Below the pieces are notes generated by a model. It saw nothing but the letters and a program-made list of their open reading frames with translations, was not told the origin of the DNA and ran no database searches. Positions 29,826-40,274 of a stretch of DNA of 58,849 nucleotides are shown piece after piece; the stretch's first letter is position 1; each line of letters starts with the position of its first letter. Position numbers and translations under genes: made by a program. Source of the stretch: an uncultured Pelagibacteraceae bacterium (GTDB lineage Bacteria; Pseudomonadota; Alphaproteobacteria; Pelagibacterales; Pelagibacteraceae); the NCBI GenBank assembly GCA_902603215.1, contig CACKTW010000003.1, positions 1 through 58,849 on the forward strand, written 5' to 3'.

Positions 29826-30764
29826 ATGTCTAAAATAAAAGGTGTTTTATTAACAGAAGGAATGCATGGAATGATAAGTCAAGTTGAAGGATTGGCAAAA
29901 GCTCTTGATTTAAATTTTATTCATCAAAAAGTTGAATTAAATCATTTTTGGCGTTTTTTACCTCCAAAGATTACCCCAATAAAGCAATTCATTTTAAAGG
30001 AAAAAATTGAATCCAATGCAAAAGTAGTAATTTCTTGTGGGAGAAAAAGCGTTATTCCATCTATAATTTTAAAGAAAAAATATAAGGAAAAAATTTTCAC
30101 GATTCATATACAAGAGCCAAAAGTTGGTTTAAATAATTTTGATTTAATTATTGTTCCGGAGCACGATAATTTGAGAGGAGAAAATGTGATTAGCTCAAAA
30201 GGTGCAATTCATTACATTACCAAAGCAGAAATTGAAAAATCAAAGCCTTACCTAACTAACAAAATTACAAGTAACAAAATAGTCACATTAATATTGGGAG
30301 GCCCAAACAAATATTATGATTTTAGCGTTGAAGAGTTAACGAAAGTATTTAATGAAATAAAATCAAAATTTATATCTCTTGAATACAAGGTAGTTGTAGT
30401 GCCTTCAATGAGAACCCCAAAAACAATTATTGATCTAGCAGTCAAAGAATTCGTTGGCCATGGATATGTTGTTCAAAATATAGATAGAAACGCATACTTA
30501 TCCTCGCTTGGACTTGCAAAAAATATAATTGTAACCTGTGATTCAACCTCAATGATCTCTGAGGCGGCAACATCTGGAAAACCTATTTTTATTGCCCATA
30601 TGAAAACCAAAAAGAATAACTATAGATTTAAAAAATTTTTTCAATTATTTAGAGAGATGGGAATTACTAGAAATTTAGGAGAAAAAATTGAAGATTGGAA
30701 TTATAATTATTTTAATGAAGCTGAACGAATAGCGAAAATTGTGAAAGAAAAATGGAATATTTAA
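29826..30764 (+). CDS. ELM1-like protein (GT-B glycosyltransferase fold)
   Basis: The 312-residue protein resembles the DUF1022/ELM1 family, named for a plant mitochondrial fission factor and common in Alphaproteobacteria without a known role. Recognisable parts are LLTEGMHGMISQVEGLAKAL, VVISCGRKSVIPSI, HIQEPKVGLNNFDLIIVPEHD, ILGGPNKYYDF and VTCDSTSMISEAATSGKPIFI, the last recalling the nucleotide-sugar site of GT-B enzymes. It overlaps the following oxygenase gene by 13 bp, so the two are probably made together. Substrate unknown. Confidence 0.75.
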   Translation: MSKIKGVLLTEGMHGMISQVEGLAKALDLNFIHQKVELNHFWRFLPPKITPIKQFILKEKIESNAKVVISCGRKSVIPSIILKKKYKEKIFTIHIQEPKVGLNNFDLIIVPEHDNLRGENVISSKGAIHYITKAEIEKSKPYLTNKITSNKIVTLILGGPNKYYDFSVEELTKVFNEIKSKFISLEYKVVVVPSMRTPKTIIDLAVKEFVGHGYVVQNIDRNAYLSSLGLAKNIIVTCDSTSMISEAATSGKPIFIAHMKTKKNNYRFKKFFQLFREMGITRNLGEKIEDWNYNYFNEAERIAKIVKEKWNI

Positions 30765-31414
30765 ATTCTTTGAAGAAAAGGTCAAAACATTTTACCTCTC
30801 CCTTTGAGCATTGGGAAATGAATGAACCCTTGAGCAAGGAATCAATAAAAGAGATTTGTGACACTGAAATTGCAGATATAAGCAAAATGAATATTAATTA
30901 TGATGGAACAAGAGCTATTGATGGTGGTGAAGGAAAATTTAGAGAGGGTATAGCAAGCGGAGGCAAAGCTATAAAATTCAGATGTTTTATTGACGCAAAT
31001 AATTCAAGAGATTTTCCTAGTTTATCCAATTTAATTGATGAGCTTAGATTAAAAGATACTTACGAATATATTGGTGAATTAATTAAAAAAGATTTATCCA
31101 ATTCATATATTAGAGTTGAGGTTATATGTGATCGCAAAGGGTTTTGGTTAAAACCACATTGTGACATTAAAGAAAAATTAATGTCATCATTGCTATTTGT
31201 TAATCCTTTTAATGAGTCAGAAAATCTAGGAACTGATTTTTATGATGAAAAATTGAAAATAGCAAAGACAGTTCCGTATAAAAATAATTATGGTTATCTT
31301 TTTACCACTGGACCAAAAGCTTGGCATGGAATGGAAAAAAAGGAAATTAAAAAAGAAAGAAGATCTCTCCTAATAAATTATGTTACTTTTAAAACTGATT
31401 GGAAAGTAAAATAA
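30752..31414 (+). CDS. Probable 2-oxoglutarate/Fe(II)-type oxygenase, function unknown
   Basis: The 220-residue protein shows the facial triad spacing of the double-stranded beta-helix oxygenases: H136-x-D138 in KPHCDIKEK, a distal H192 in AWHGME, and an Arg (203 or 204) in RRSLLINYV that could hold 2-oxoglutarate. GTDFYD near 160 also fits. I infer an Fe(II)-dependent oxygenase, possibly acting on a glycan or lipid, because the gene overlaps the ELM1-like glycosyltransferase-fold gene. No signal peptide. The substrate is not predictable. Confidence 0.6.
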   Translation: MEYLNSLKKRSKHFTSPFEHWEMNEPLSKESIKEICDTEIADISKMNINYDGTRAIDGGEGKFREGIASGGKAIKFRCFIDANNSRDFPSLSNLIDELRLKDTYEYIGELIKKDLSNSYIRVEVICDRKGFWLKPHCDIKEKLMSSLLFVNPFNESENLGTDFYDEKLKIAKTVPYKNNYGYLFTTGPKAWHGMEKKEIKKERRSLLINYVTFKTDWKVK

Positions 31415-31440
31415 CCTTTAATAAAAAGTTTTAATATTAT

Positions 31441-34400
31441 TTATTTAATGTCTTGGAGAGAAGTGACGGTAATTTTTTTTAATTTCAAAGATTTAATAGC
31501 CTCTAAACATGCATAAGCTGTTGACATATTTGTGCAGTAGGGAACCTTGTTTATTAATGTTGCTCTTCTTAAAGCAATTGCGTCTTGAACACGATATTCA
31601 CTTCTTCCACCTCCGGTATTAATTACTAAAGCAATTTTTTTTGAATTTAACACATCAACTATGTGTGGCGAACCTCCGCTAACTTTATTTATTTTTTTAC
31701 ATTTTAAGCCACTTCTTTTGATTGCATTTGCCGTACCTTCTGTGCCACAAAGTGTAAAATTTAATTTTACAAGTTGTTTTGCTAAATCTACTCCTTCATT
31801 TTTATGATTGTCTTTTAGAGAAATGAAAGCCAAGCCTTTAGTTGGCAAAGAATTTTCAGAAGCAATTTGACTTTTAGCGTATGCAAGACCGAAATCTTTA
31901 TCTAATCCCATTACTTCTCCCGTAGATTTCATTTCAGGTCCTAACAAAACATCAACATTTGGAAATTTATTAAATGGAAAAACAGCCTCTTTAACTGCAT
32001 ACATATTTTTATTTTTGTTTTTTAAATTAAATTTAGATAATTTTTCACCTGCCATTATTCTTGAGGCAATTTTAGCCAAAGGGATTCCTTTAGCTTTAGA
32101 AACAAAAGGGACGGTCCTGCTAGCTCTTGGATTGACCTCAATAATAAAAATTTCATCATTTTTAATTGCAAATTGAACATTCATAAAACCTTTGACTTTT
32201 AGAGCCAAAGCTAATTTTTTTGTTTGATTATTAATTTCTTTAATTAATTCTTTCTTAATAGCAATAGGAGGAAGGCAGCATGCTGAATCACCAGAATGTA
32301 TGCCGGCTTCCTCAATATGTTGCATGATACCTGCAACAAAAACTTTTTTGCCATCTGAAATAGCATCTACATCAACTTCCATTGCATTATTTATAAATTT
32401 ATCAATTAAAATTGGATTATTTTCTCCAGCTTTAAAAGCTTCTTGAACAAAATCTTTTAGCTGATTTTTTTCATAAACTATTTCCATCGCTCTACCACCC
32501 AATACATATGATGGTCGGACTAATAATGGTAATTCAATCTTCGAAGCAATTTTAATTGCCTCGTCATATGTTTTTGCAATTCCACTATCTGCTTGTTTTA
32601 ATTTTAATTTAATTAAAAGTTTTCTGAATCTTTCTCTATCTTCAGCTAAATCAATAGAAGAATATTGAGTTCCTATTATTGGGAATGAATTTTCATTGAG
32701 AAATTTTGCTAGTTTAATTGGAGTTTGGCCTCCAAATTGAGCTATTATTCCAACTAAATTTCCATTTGATTTTTCTTTTAGTATGATGTTGTGAACATAC
32801 TCTTCTATTAATGGCTCGAAGTATAATCTATCACTTGTGTCATAATCAGTAGAGACAGTTTCAGGGTTACAATTTATCATTATTGTCTCAAAACCAGATT
32901 CTTTCAAAGAGTAACTTGCTTGACAACAGCAGTAATCAAATTCAATTCCTTGACCTATTCTGTTTGGCCCTCCACCTAAAATAATAATTTTTTTCTTTGA
33001 AGATGGATTAGCTTCACATTCAGTATTTATTGAAAAGTTTCTTTGATATGTGGAATACATGTAAGGAGTGAACGATTTGAATTCAGCCGCACAAGTATCA
33101 ACTTTTTTATAAACAGGAAAAACTTTAAGAGCCACTCTCTTTGATCTCACAAGTTTTTCACTCATATTAGAAAGTTTAGCAATTTTTTTATCTGAAAATC
33201 CTATAGATTTTAATTTATTAAATTCATTGAATTTTTTTGGTATTCCTTTTTTTTTTATCTCGTTTTCCGAATCTACAATTTCTTTTATTTGCTCCAAAAA
33301 CCATGGATCAATTCCAGACAATTTATATATTTTTCTTAAATCTATTTTTTTTCTTATCGCCTCAGCAACCAAAAGCAATTTATTTGGAATATTTATTTTT
33401 AATTTTTTCTCAATTTTTTTTTTATTTAAATTAAAAATTCTATCTAATCCTGATAAACCAATTTCTAAAGATACAAGTGCTTTTTGCAAAGACTCTTTAA
33501 AATTTCTGCCAATAGCCATTGCTTCCCCTACAGATTTCATTGATGTACCTAAAATAGCTGGTGATTGAGAAAATTTTTCAAAAGTAAATCTTGGTACTTT
33601 AGTTACAACATAATCAATAGTTGGCTCAAATGAAGCAGGAGTTGTCTTTGTTATTTCATTTTTTAATTCATCAAGAGTGTATCCAATTGCTAATTTTGCT
33701 GCAATTTTTGCAATAGGAAATCCCGTTGCCTTTGATGCTAACGCTGATGACCTTGAAACTCTTGGATTCATTTCAATTATAACCATTCTTCCATTCTTGG
33801 GGTTAATTGCGAATTGAACATTTGATCCTCCAGTTTCAACGCCAATTTTTCTTAAGCATGCAATAGATGCATTTCTCATAACTTGGTATTCTTTATCTGT
33901 AAGTGTTAAAGCTGGCGCAACAGTAATCGAGTCTCCAGTATGAATACCCATTGGATCAACATTTTCTATTGAGCAAACAATTATACAGTTATCTTTTTTA
34001 TCTCTAACAACCTCCATTTCAAATTCTTTCCATTTCTCCAAACATTCTTCAACAAGAACTTGATTTACGGGAGAGGCATGCAAGCCTTCTTTAATAATTT
34101 TAAAAAATTCTTTTTTTGATCTTGCAATACCTCCGCCTAACCCACCTAAAGTAAAAGACGGCCTTATAATTGCCGGCAAACCAATTTTTTTAAAACATTT
34201 TTGAGCTTGTTTAATATTGTTCACTATCTTAGATCTTGGAAGGTCTAGCCCAATATCACTCATATTTTTTCTAAACTTTTTTCTATCTTCAGCGTTAGAG
34301 ATGGCTTTTGCATTTGCGCCAATTAGTTCAATCTTATATTTTTTTAACAATCCTACTTTTTCTGCTTTGATTGCTAAATTTAATGCTGTTTGTCCTCCCA

Positions 34401-34668
34401 TTGTTGGTAAAATTGCATTAGGGTTTTCTTTTTTTAAAATTTTTTCCAAGATATCAATTGTAATTGGTTCAATGTATGTCTTATCCGCAACACCAGGATC
34501 TGTCATTATAGTTGCTGGATTAGAATTAATTAAAACAACTTTGTAACCCTCATCTTTTAATGCCTTGCATGCCTGTGTTCCAGAGTAATCAAATTCACAT
34601 GCTTGACCAATTATTATTGGACCAGCACCAACGACTAAAATTTTTTTAATATCTTTTCTTTTTGGCAT
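31441..34668 (-). CDS. carB: Carbamoyl phosphate synthase large subunit
   Basis: CarB uses ammonia from CarA, bicarbonate and two ATP to make carbamoyl phosphate for pyrimidines and arginine. The 1075-residue protein has the duplicated ATP-grasp halves ([20 protein letters not shown] and [39 protein letters not shown] and [19 protein letters not shown]) and a C-terminal MGS allosteric domain ([19 protein letters not shown]). It overlaps the end of carA by 23 bp. Confidence 0.98.
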   Translation of the reverse strand: MPKRKDIKKILVVGAGPIIIGQACEFDYSGTQACKALKDEGYKVVLINSNPATIMTDPGVADKTYIEPITIDILEKILKKENPNAILPTMGGQTALNLAIKAEKVGLLKKYKIELIGANAKAISNAEDRKKFRKNMSDIGLDLPRSKIVNNIKQAQKCFKKIGLPAIIRPSFTLGGLGGGIARSKKEFFKIIKEGLHASPVNQVLVEECLEKWKEFEMEVVRDKKDNCIIVCSIENVDPMGIHTGDSITVAPALTLTDKEYQVMRNASIACLRKIGVETGGSNVQFAINPKNGRMVIIEMNPRVSRSSALASKATGFPIAKIAAKLAIGYTLDELKNEITKTTPASFEPTIDYVVTKVPRFTFEKFSQSPAILGTSMKSVGEAMAIGRNFKESLQKALVSLEIGLSGLDRIFNLNKKKIEKKLKINIPNKLLLVAEAIRKKIDLRKIYKLSGIDPWFLEQIKEIVDSENEIKKKGIPKKFNEFNKLKSIGFSDKKIAKLSNMSEKLVRSKRVALKVFPVYKKVDTCAAEFKSFTPYMYSTYQRNFSINTECEANPSSKKKIIILGGGPNRIGQGIEFDYCCCQASYSLKESGFETIMINCNPETVSTDYDTSDRLYFEPLIEEYVHNIILKEKSNGNLVGIIAQFGGQTPIKLAKFLNENSFPIIGTQYSSIDLAEDRERFRKLLIKLKLKQADSGIAKTYDEAIKIASKIELPLLVRPSYVLGGRAMEIVYEKNQLKDFVQEAFKAGENNPILIDKFINNAMEVDVDAISDGKKVFVAGIMQHIEEAGIHSGDSACCLPPIAIKKELIKEINNQTKKLALALKVKGFMNVQFAIKNDEIFIIEVNPRASRTVPFVSKAKGIPLAKIASRIMAGEKLSKFNLKNKNKNMYAVKEAVFPFNKFPNVDVLLGPEMKSTGEVMGLDKDFGLAYAKSQIASENSLPTKGLAFISLKDNHKNEGVDLAKQLVKLNFTLCGTEGTANAIKRSGLKCKKINKVSGGSPHIVDVLNSKKIALVINTGGGRSEYRVQDAIALRRATLINKVPYCTNMSTAYACLEAIKSLKLKKITVTSLQDIK

Positions 34669-35839
34669 TTTTTTTTATTTCTTTAATAAATTGATTAAAT
34701 AAATAATGACTGTCTTGTGGCCCTGGATTTGATTCGGGGTGATACTGAACTGAAGATATTGGTTTGTTTTTTAATTTAATCCCTTCAACACAATCATCAA
34801 ATAGGGACTTATGAGTAATCTCAACATTTTTTGGTAAACTTTTTTTAATTATTTCAAAGCCGTGATTTTGACTGGTTATTTCAACTTTATTATTGATTAA
34901 ATTTTTGACAGGATGATTTGCTCCCCTATGGCCCAATTTCATTTTTTTTGTTTTTGCTTTTAGTGCCAAAGCTAACAATTGATGTCCAAGACATATACCA
35001 AATATAGGAATGTTGGCTTTTATCAGTTTTTGAATAATCTTTATAGCGTATTTACCAGTTGCAGCAGGATCGCCAGGACCATTTGATAAAAAAATACCAT
35101 CAGGTTTTGTTTTCAAAATTTCTTCAGCGCTCATTTTGCAAGGAACCACAATTACATCACATGCGAAGTTAGAAAAGTATCGTAAAATATTTTTTTTAAT
35201 TCCATAATCAATTGCGACTATCTTTAAATTTTTCCTTTTATTTTTCACATAACCTTTTTCTTTGCTCCAGGTTTTAAAACCTTTCCAAATATATTTTTTT
35301 GGAGTAGTAACAATTTTTGCTAGATCTAGTCCATTGAGACCAGACCATTTCGAGGATGAATTAATTAATTTTCTTAAATTAAACCTACCAGTTTTATTAT
35401 TGGATATGGTTCCTTTGGGAGCACCTTTATCTCTAATAAAATTGGTTAAGCTTCTTGTATCTAAGCCAGTTAATCCAACAATCTTATATTTTTTAAGCCA
35501 TGCGTCTAAATCTTTTAACGATCTATAGTTTGATGGGTTAGTGATTTCAGAATTAAAAATTACACCTTTTGTCCAAATTTTATCTGACTCATGATCCTCA
35601 TTGTTCGTTCCAACATTTCCAATGTGAGGAAATGTAAAATTTATAATTTGTCCTGCATAAGATGGATCAGATATAATTTCCTGATAACCTGTTAAAGATG
35701 TGTTAAAGCAAATCTCACCTGTTGCCGTTCCTTCAAACCCTATACCAATTCCTCTAAAAACTTTCTTATTTTCAAGAACTAAAACGCCTGGGGTAAATTT
35801 TGAATTTTTTATTGAGTTTACTTTTTGTTTTTTGGTCAA
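34646..35839 (-). CDS. carA: Carbamoyl phosphate synthase small subunit
   Basis: CarA is the glutaminase subunit. The 397-residue protein has the N-terminal domain ([23 protein letters not shown]) and a class I amidotransferase domain with the catalytic Cys in [14 protein letters not shown], and HPESNPGP with the catalytic His. The start is TTG at 35837-35839: a TAA lies directly upstream in frame and no ATG precedes the first conserved residues. A 12-bp palindrome sits 4 bp before the start. Confidence 0.96.
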   Translation of the reverse strand: MTKKQKVNSIKNSKFTPGVLVLENKKVFRGIGIGFEGTATGEICFNTSLTGYQEIISDPSYAGQIINFTFPHIGNVGTNNEDHESDKIWTKGVIFNSEITNPSNYRSLKDLDAWLKKYKIVGLTGLDTRSLTNFIRDKGAPKGTISNNKTGRFNLRKLINSSSKWSGLNGLDLAKIVTTPKKYIWKGFKTWSKEKGYVKNKRKNLKIVAIDYGIKKNILRYFSNFACDVIVVPCKMSAEEILKTKPDGIFLSNGPGDPAATGKYAIKIIQKLIKANIPIFGICLGHQLLALALKAKTKKMKLGHRGANHPVKNLINNKVEITSQNHGFEIIKKSLPKNVEITHKSLFDDCVEGIKLKNKPISSVQYHPESNPGPQDSHYLFNQFIKEIKKNAKKKRY

Positions 35840-35843
35840 TTAC

Positions 35844-35855
35844 AACTCATGAGTT
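35844..35855. promoter_or_regulatory. 12-bp perfect palindrome upstream of carA
   Basis: AACTCATGAGTT reads the same on both strands and lies 4 bp from the carA TTG start, in the carA-yqeY divergent region. It could be an operator or part of the translation start region. No known regulator matches it in my reading. Confidence 0.35.
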
Positions 35856-35917
35856 AAAGGTTATTACAATAAAACATGATTTTGCGCAACATAAGAAATT
35901 GAATTAAATACGTAAAT

Positions 35918-35967
35918 AAACCTAATTTTTGTTTTGAAGAATTAATTTATTTAAGTAGATTAGGTTT
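35918..35967 (+). promoter_or_regulatory. Long inverted repeat before yqeY
   Basis: AAACCTAAT (35918-35926) and ATTAGGTTT (35959-35967) are perfect 9-bp inverted arms separated by 32 bp, ending 9 bp before the yqeY ATG. It could be a split operator or a leader hairpin that covers the ribosome binding region of the yqeY-dnaG-rpoD unit. Function inferred only from position. Confidence 0.4.
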
Positions 35968-35976
35968 GTAAAAAGC

Positions 35977-36435
35977 ATGTCTCTAAGAACTGAAATTGAA
36001 AACAAGTTACAAAATGCACTCAAAGAGAGAGATAAAGTTAAAATATCAACCCTAAGGCTTGTTATAGCCGCTATAAAAGATCGAGATATTGCGGTCAGAA
36101 CAAATGATAATAAAAGCGGAATTCAGGATGATGATATCAAACAACTTTTGAAGAAAATGATTAAACAAAGAAACGAATCAATTGAGATATATAAAAAAAA
36201 TAACAGAAATGATCTTTTGGAAACTGAATTAAAAGAAACAGAGGTAATAAGGTCGTTTTTGCCAAAACAACTAACTGATGATGAAGTTTTAAAAATTTGC
36301 AAGGATACAATTAAATCTGTTGGTGCTGCTAGCACCAAAGACATTGGGAAAGTAATGGGATCATTAAAGAAAAAATATTCTGATACCATTGATTTTGCAA
36401 AAGCAGGCTCGGCCATTAAAGATTTGTTAAAATGA
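35977..36435 (+). CDS. yqeY: GatB/YqeY domain protein
   Basis: YqeY resembles the C-terminal tRNA-binding domain of amidotransferase GatB, but its role is not established. The 152-residue protein has LRTEIENKLQNALKERD, STLRLVIAAIKDRDI, RNESIEIYKKNNR and EVIRSFLPKQLTDDEV, then KDIGKVMGSLKKKY. It lies 9 bp before dnaG; yqeY-dnaG-rpoD is a conserved variant of the macromolecular synthesis operon. Confidence 0.93.
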   Translation: MSLRTEIENKLQNALKERDKVKISTLRLVIAAIKDRDIAVRTNDNKSGIQDDDIKQLLKKMIKQRNESIEIYKKNNRNDLLETELKETEVIRSFLPKQLTDDEVLKICKDTIKSVGAASTKDIGKVMGSLKKKYSDTIDFAKAGSAIKDLLK

Positions 36436-36444
36436 TAGAAGTTA

Positions 36445-38238
36445 ATGAAATATCCTAAAGAATATATTGAAGAAATCAAAACAAGATTAAAAGTTTCAAC
36501 AGTTGTTGGTCGCTCAATTAATTTAAAAAAAAGAGGAAAAGAATTTGTTGGATTATCTCCTTTTAAAAATGAAAAAACACCATCTTTTACAGTAAACGAT
36601 CAAAAAGGATTTTATCACTGTTTTAGCTCAGGAGAGCATGGAAATATATTTGACTTTTTAATGAAAACACAAAACTTTAAATTTGGTGAAGCGGTTAGAA
36701 AATTAGCATCAGAAGCTGGAATGCCAATTTATAAATTTACAAAATTTGATGAAGAAAAAGATAAAAAATGGAAAATTTACTCAAAAATTTTAGAAAGTTA
36801 TAAACTTTATTACAATAAAGAGTTAAAGAATCAAAATAATAAAGAATTAACTTCTTACTTAAACAAAAGAGGCTTGTCAGAAAAACAAATTGAAGATTTT
36901 AAAATTGGTTTTGTTCCAAACAATCCAAATTTTTTTGGTTTATTAAGAAAAGAATATAGTGAAGACGAGATTATGCTTTCCGGACTTTTTTATTTGGATG
37001 AAAAGAATAACAAATATGTTGAAAGATTTAGAGATAGAATACTTTTTCCAATAAATGGATTGAGTGGATCCACAATAGCTTTTGGCGGAAGAGCAATTTC
37101 AGAAAAAAAATTAGCTAAATATATAAATTCTCCTGAAACTTTGTTTTTTAAGAAAGGAAATTTTTTATTTAATTTAGATAAAGCTAGACAGTTATCTTTT
37201 TCAAAAGACGAGATGTTTCTTGTTGAAGGATATATGGATGTAATAAGTTTAAATAAATTTGGAATCAAAAATGTTGTTGCTAATCTTGGTACAGCTTTGA
37301 CAGAAAATCAAATTCAATCAATTTGGCGATTTTATAGTCATGTTATTATATGTTTTGATGGTGACACAGGAGGCGTTGGTGCTGCCGTTCGTGCCGCAGA
37401 AAGATTAATTAGTTTAACAAAACCAAATCAAAACATTTCATTTCTTTTTTTGCCTAATAATGATGATCCTGACACTTTTATTCACAAAAATGGTAAAGAA
37501 GGTTTTATTTCTTATTCAGAAAAAAAGATTTCCATATATGATTTTATTTGGAATTATCACTTCAAAAATACTAGAACAAATGAACCACAATCTGTTGCCG
37601 AATTAGAAAAGAATCTAAAAAACTTATCAAATAAAATTTTAGATGAAACTACCAAAAAATATACATTGGAATTTTTTTTAAAAAAACTTTCATTTTTAAC
37701 TCCATTTTCAAATGAAAAAAGAAATTACTTTAAAAAACAGAGTGGGGCACAACATCAGCCATTAGATTTAACAAAAAAAATATTTTTAAAGAAAAAAAAT
37801 TATGAAACATTTGAAATTAAAGAATTTTCAATATTTCATTTAATTATAAATCATCTTCATATATTTCAAAAAAAAATAGAACTATTATCCGAACTAAACC
37901 TATATTCTCAAACAAGTAAGGATTTTTTAAATGCGTTAATTGAAAAAATTTCTTCAAAAGAAATTTTTGATAATGAAAGTTTTAAGGAAAAATTTAAAGG
38001 AACAAAATATATAGAATTCATAAATAATATTAATCAAATGTCAGCCGTAAAATATATAATTAAAAAAACACAAGATGAAAATCAAATATTGTCATTATAT
38101 GACGAAATGGCAAATGATTTAAGCAAATTTGAAATTAGTAATAAAATAAAAATTCTGGAAAACAAATTAATAAAAGATATGAACGATAAAACCTATAAAG
38201 AGTTAATTGATCTTAAAAAATTAGCTAATAATAGCTAA
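36445..38238 (+). CDS. dnaG: DNA primase with a degenerate zinc finger
   Basis: DnaG lays RNA primers at replication forks. The 597-residue protein has the N-terminal domain with GLSPFKNEKTPSFTV and FYHCFSSGEHGN, the TOPRIM core (FLVEGYMDVISL near 260 and ICFDGDTGG) and a divergent helicase-binding C-terminus. The CHC2 zinc ligands C-H-C-C read S38, K41, C59, S62, so three of four are gone. As far as I recall, other Alphaproteobacteria show similar loss. It lies between yqeY and rpoD. Confidence 0.96.
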   Translation: MKYPKEYIEEIKTRLKVSTVVGRSINLKKRGKEFVGLSPFKNEKTPSFTVNDQKGFYHCFSSGEHGNIFDFLMKTQNFKFGEAVRKLASEAGMPIYKFTKFDEEKDKKWKIYSKILESYKLYYNKELKNQNNKELTSYLNKRGLSEKQIEDFKIGFVPNNPNFFGLLRKEYSEDEIMLSGLFYLDEKNNKYVERFRDRILFPINGLSGSTIAFGGRAISEKKLAKYINSPETLFFKKGNFLFNLDKARQLSFSKDEMFLVEGYMDVISLNKFGIKNVVANLGTALTENQIQSIWRFYSHVIICFDGDTGGVGAAVRAAERLISLTKPNQNISFLFLPNNDDPDTFIHKNGKEGFISYSEKKISIYDFIWNYHFKNTRTNEPQSVAELEKNLKNLSNKILDETTKKYTLEFFLKKLSFLTPFSNEKRNYFKKQSGAQHQPLDLTKKIFLKKKNYETFEIKEFSIFHLIINHLHIFQKKIELLSELNLYSQTSKDFLNALIEKISSKEIFDNESFKEKFKGTKYIEFINNINQMSAVKYIIKKTQDENQILSLYDEMANDLSKFEISNKIKILENKLIKDMNDKTYKELIDLKKLANNS

Positions 38239-38297
38239 AATAATAATAGATTTTTTTGATTTAATGGCTATATATCTCTAGGGGCATCATAAAGATT

Positions 38298-40175
38298 GTG
38301 GAAAAAATAATTACAAAATCATTTGCTAGATTGATGGGCAGAGGTATTCATCGTGGTTTTATAACCAACGATGAACTAATTAAATCTCTTGGAAAAAGAA
38401 ACTCAACTCCACAAAATTTAGAGCAAGCATTTTTACATATCCTAGATAGCAAAATTTCTTTGGTAGCAAATAAATCAGATTATAAAAGTTTAAAGAAAAG
38501 AGACAACTCTTCATCAGAAGAAAGTAAAACTGGAGATAAGAGTGATGATCCTATTAGAATGTATCTAAGAGAGATGGGAGGAGTAGAACTCTTATCAAGA
38601 GAAGGGGAAATTGCAATAGCGAAACGTATAGAAGCTGGAAAAAATGTGATGCTTAACGCATTATCAGAAAGTCCTATAACAGGAAGAAAAATTTTTGAGT
38701 GGGATCAAAAACTTCAAAAAGACGAAATTTTAGTTAGAGAAATTATTGATATAGATACAAACTATGATGATGAAAAGTTAGAAGCACAAGATAATAAACA
38801 AGATAATAAAAAAGAAACAAAAAAAGATAAAAAAACCATCAACAAAAATGAAGAAAAAGAAAATAATCAAAATGCATCAGAAGAAACTAATAATAATGAG
38901 GACGATGAATTTAATGTTTCCTTAGCTGCGATGGAGACCGAAATTAAACCTAAGGTGTTAAAAACAATTAGCAATTTATCTAAAAATTATAATAAATTAT
39001 TAAACTATCAAAAGGAAAAATTAGATTTTGTAATAAATTCAAAAAAATTTTCCCCCATTAAAGAAAAAAGTTCAAAAAGAATAATTAAAGACATTGTTGA
39101 AAGAATCAAAAGTTTGCAGTTAGCGCCATTCGTGCTCGACGAACTTGTTGAAATGCACTATGCTGAAAGTAAAAAGATTTTATCGCTTGAAGGAATCCTT
39201 TTGAGGTTAGCTCAAGAAAATAATATTCCAAGACAAGAATTTGTTAAGTTTTACCTTGGAAATGAAATTAATCCAAACTTAATTAATTTTTTAAATGATA
39301 ATAAAGTTTGGAAAAATTTTTTTCAGAAAAATAAAAAAGAATTTTCTAACATTAGAGAGAGATTGACCGAGTTAAGTCAAAGATTGGGTATAGTTGTTGG
39401 AGATTACAAAGCATTAGTAGGTAGAATTCAAAAGGGTGAAAAAGAATCTAGGTTAGCAAAGAAAGAAATGGTAGAAGCAAATTTAAGGTTGGTTATATCT
39501 ATTGCTAAGAAATACACTAATAGAGGTTTGCAATTTTTAGATCTAATTCAAGAAGGAAATATAGGTTTGATGAAGGCGGTAGACAAGTTTGAATATAGAA
39601 GAGGCTATAAATTTTCCACTTATGCCACTTGGTGGATAAGACAAGCCATAACTCGTTCAATAGCAGATCAGGCAAGAACTATAAGAATACCAGTTCACAT
39701 GATTGAAACAATTAATAAAATTGTTAGAACTCAAAGATTAATTTTAAGCGAACATGGAAGAGAGGCAACTCCCGAAGAACTTGCTCAAAAATTAAGAATG
39801 CCACTTGATAAAGTAAGAAAGGTTCTAAAAATATCAAAAGAACCAGTATCATTAGAAAAAAAAGTTGGGGATGAAGAAGATAGTAGTCTTGGAGATTTCA
39901 TCGAAGACCAAAGCGCTTTGAAACCTTTAGATCAGGCAATTAAATCAAACTTGAGTGCAGCAACAACTAAAATTTTAGCAACTTTAACACCAAGAGAAGA
40001 AAGAGTTTTAAGGATGAGATTTGGAGTTGGAATGAATACAGATCATACATTGGAAGAAGTTGGTTTGCAATTTTCAGTTACAAGAGAAAGAATAAGACAA
40101 ATAGAAGCTAAAGCCTTGAGAAAATTGAAACATCCGAGCAGATCAAAGCAATTAAAAAGCTTTCTTGATAATTAG
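38298..40175 (+). CDS. rpoD: RNA polymerase primary sigma factor (sigma70/RpoD)
   Basis: The housekeeping sigma factor. The 625-residue protein has a region 1.1-like N-terminus, region 1.2 ([22 protein letters not shown]), a non-conserved insert that is a Lys/Glu/Asn-rich low-complexity block (about 155-205), regions 2.1-2.4 ([39 protein letters not shown]), region 3 and region 4 ([17 protein letters not shown]). The start is GTG at 38298, with no suitable ATG in frame before the conserved part. It is followed 22 bp later by a tRNA gene. Confidence 0.97.
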   Translation: MEKIITKSFARLMGRGIHRGFITNDELIKSLGKRNSTPQNLEQAFLHILDSKISLVANKSDYKSLKKRDNSSSEESKTGDKSDDPIRMYLREMGGVELLSREGEIAIAKRIEAGKNVMLNALSESPITGRKIFEWDQKLQKDEILVREIIDIDTNYDDEKLEAQDNKQDNKKETKKDKKTINKNEEKENNQNASEETNNNEDDEFNVSLAAMETEIKPKVLKTISNLSKNYNKLLNYQKEKLDFVINSKKFSPIKEKSSKRIIKDIVERIKSLQLAPFVLDELVEMHYAESKKILSLEGILLRLAQENNIPRQEFVKFYLGNEINPNLINFLNDNKVWKNFFQKNKKEFSNIRERLTELSQRLGIVVGDYKALVGRIQKGEKESRLAKKEMVEANLRLVISIAKKYTNRGLQFLDLIQEGNIGLMKAVDKFEYRRGYKFSTYATWWIRQAITRSIADQARTIRIPVHMIETINKIVRTQRLILSEHGREATPEELAQKLRMPLDKVRKVLKISKEPVSLEKKVGDEEDSSLGDFIEDQSALKPLDQAIKSNLSAATTKILATLTPREERVLRMRFGVGMNTDHTLEEVGLQFSVTRERIRQIEAKALRKLKHPSRSKQLKSFLDN

Positions 40176-40197
40176 TTTTTTGGTAAAAAAAAACAAA

Positions 40198-40274
40198 GGG
40201 CCTGTAGCTCAGCTGGTTAGAGCAGTACACTCATAATGTATTGGTCCCAGGTTCGAATCCTGGCGGGCCCACCA
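40198..40274 (+). tRNA. tRNA with CAT anticodon, probably tRNA-Ile2 (lysidine)
   Basis: The cloverleaf has acceptor GGGCCTG (40198-40204) with CGGGCCC, discriminator A and an encoded CCA (40272-40274), anticodon stem GTACA/TGTAT, loop CTCATAA with anticodon CAT, and T arm CCAGG-TTCGAAT-CCTGG. It is not an initiator by its D and acceptor features. C4-G69 and C5-G68 pairs match the known E. coli TilS determinants of tRNA-Ile2, whereas E. coli elongator tRNA-Met has T4 and A5. I favour Ile2; elongator Met remains possible. Its end abuts the mlaC stop on the other strand. Confidence 0.95.
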
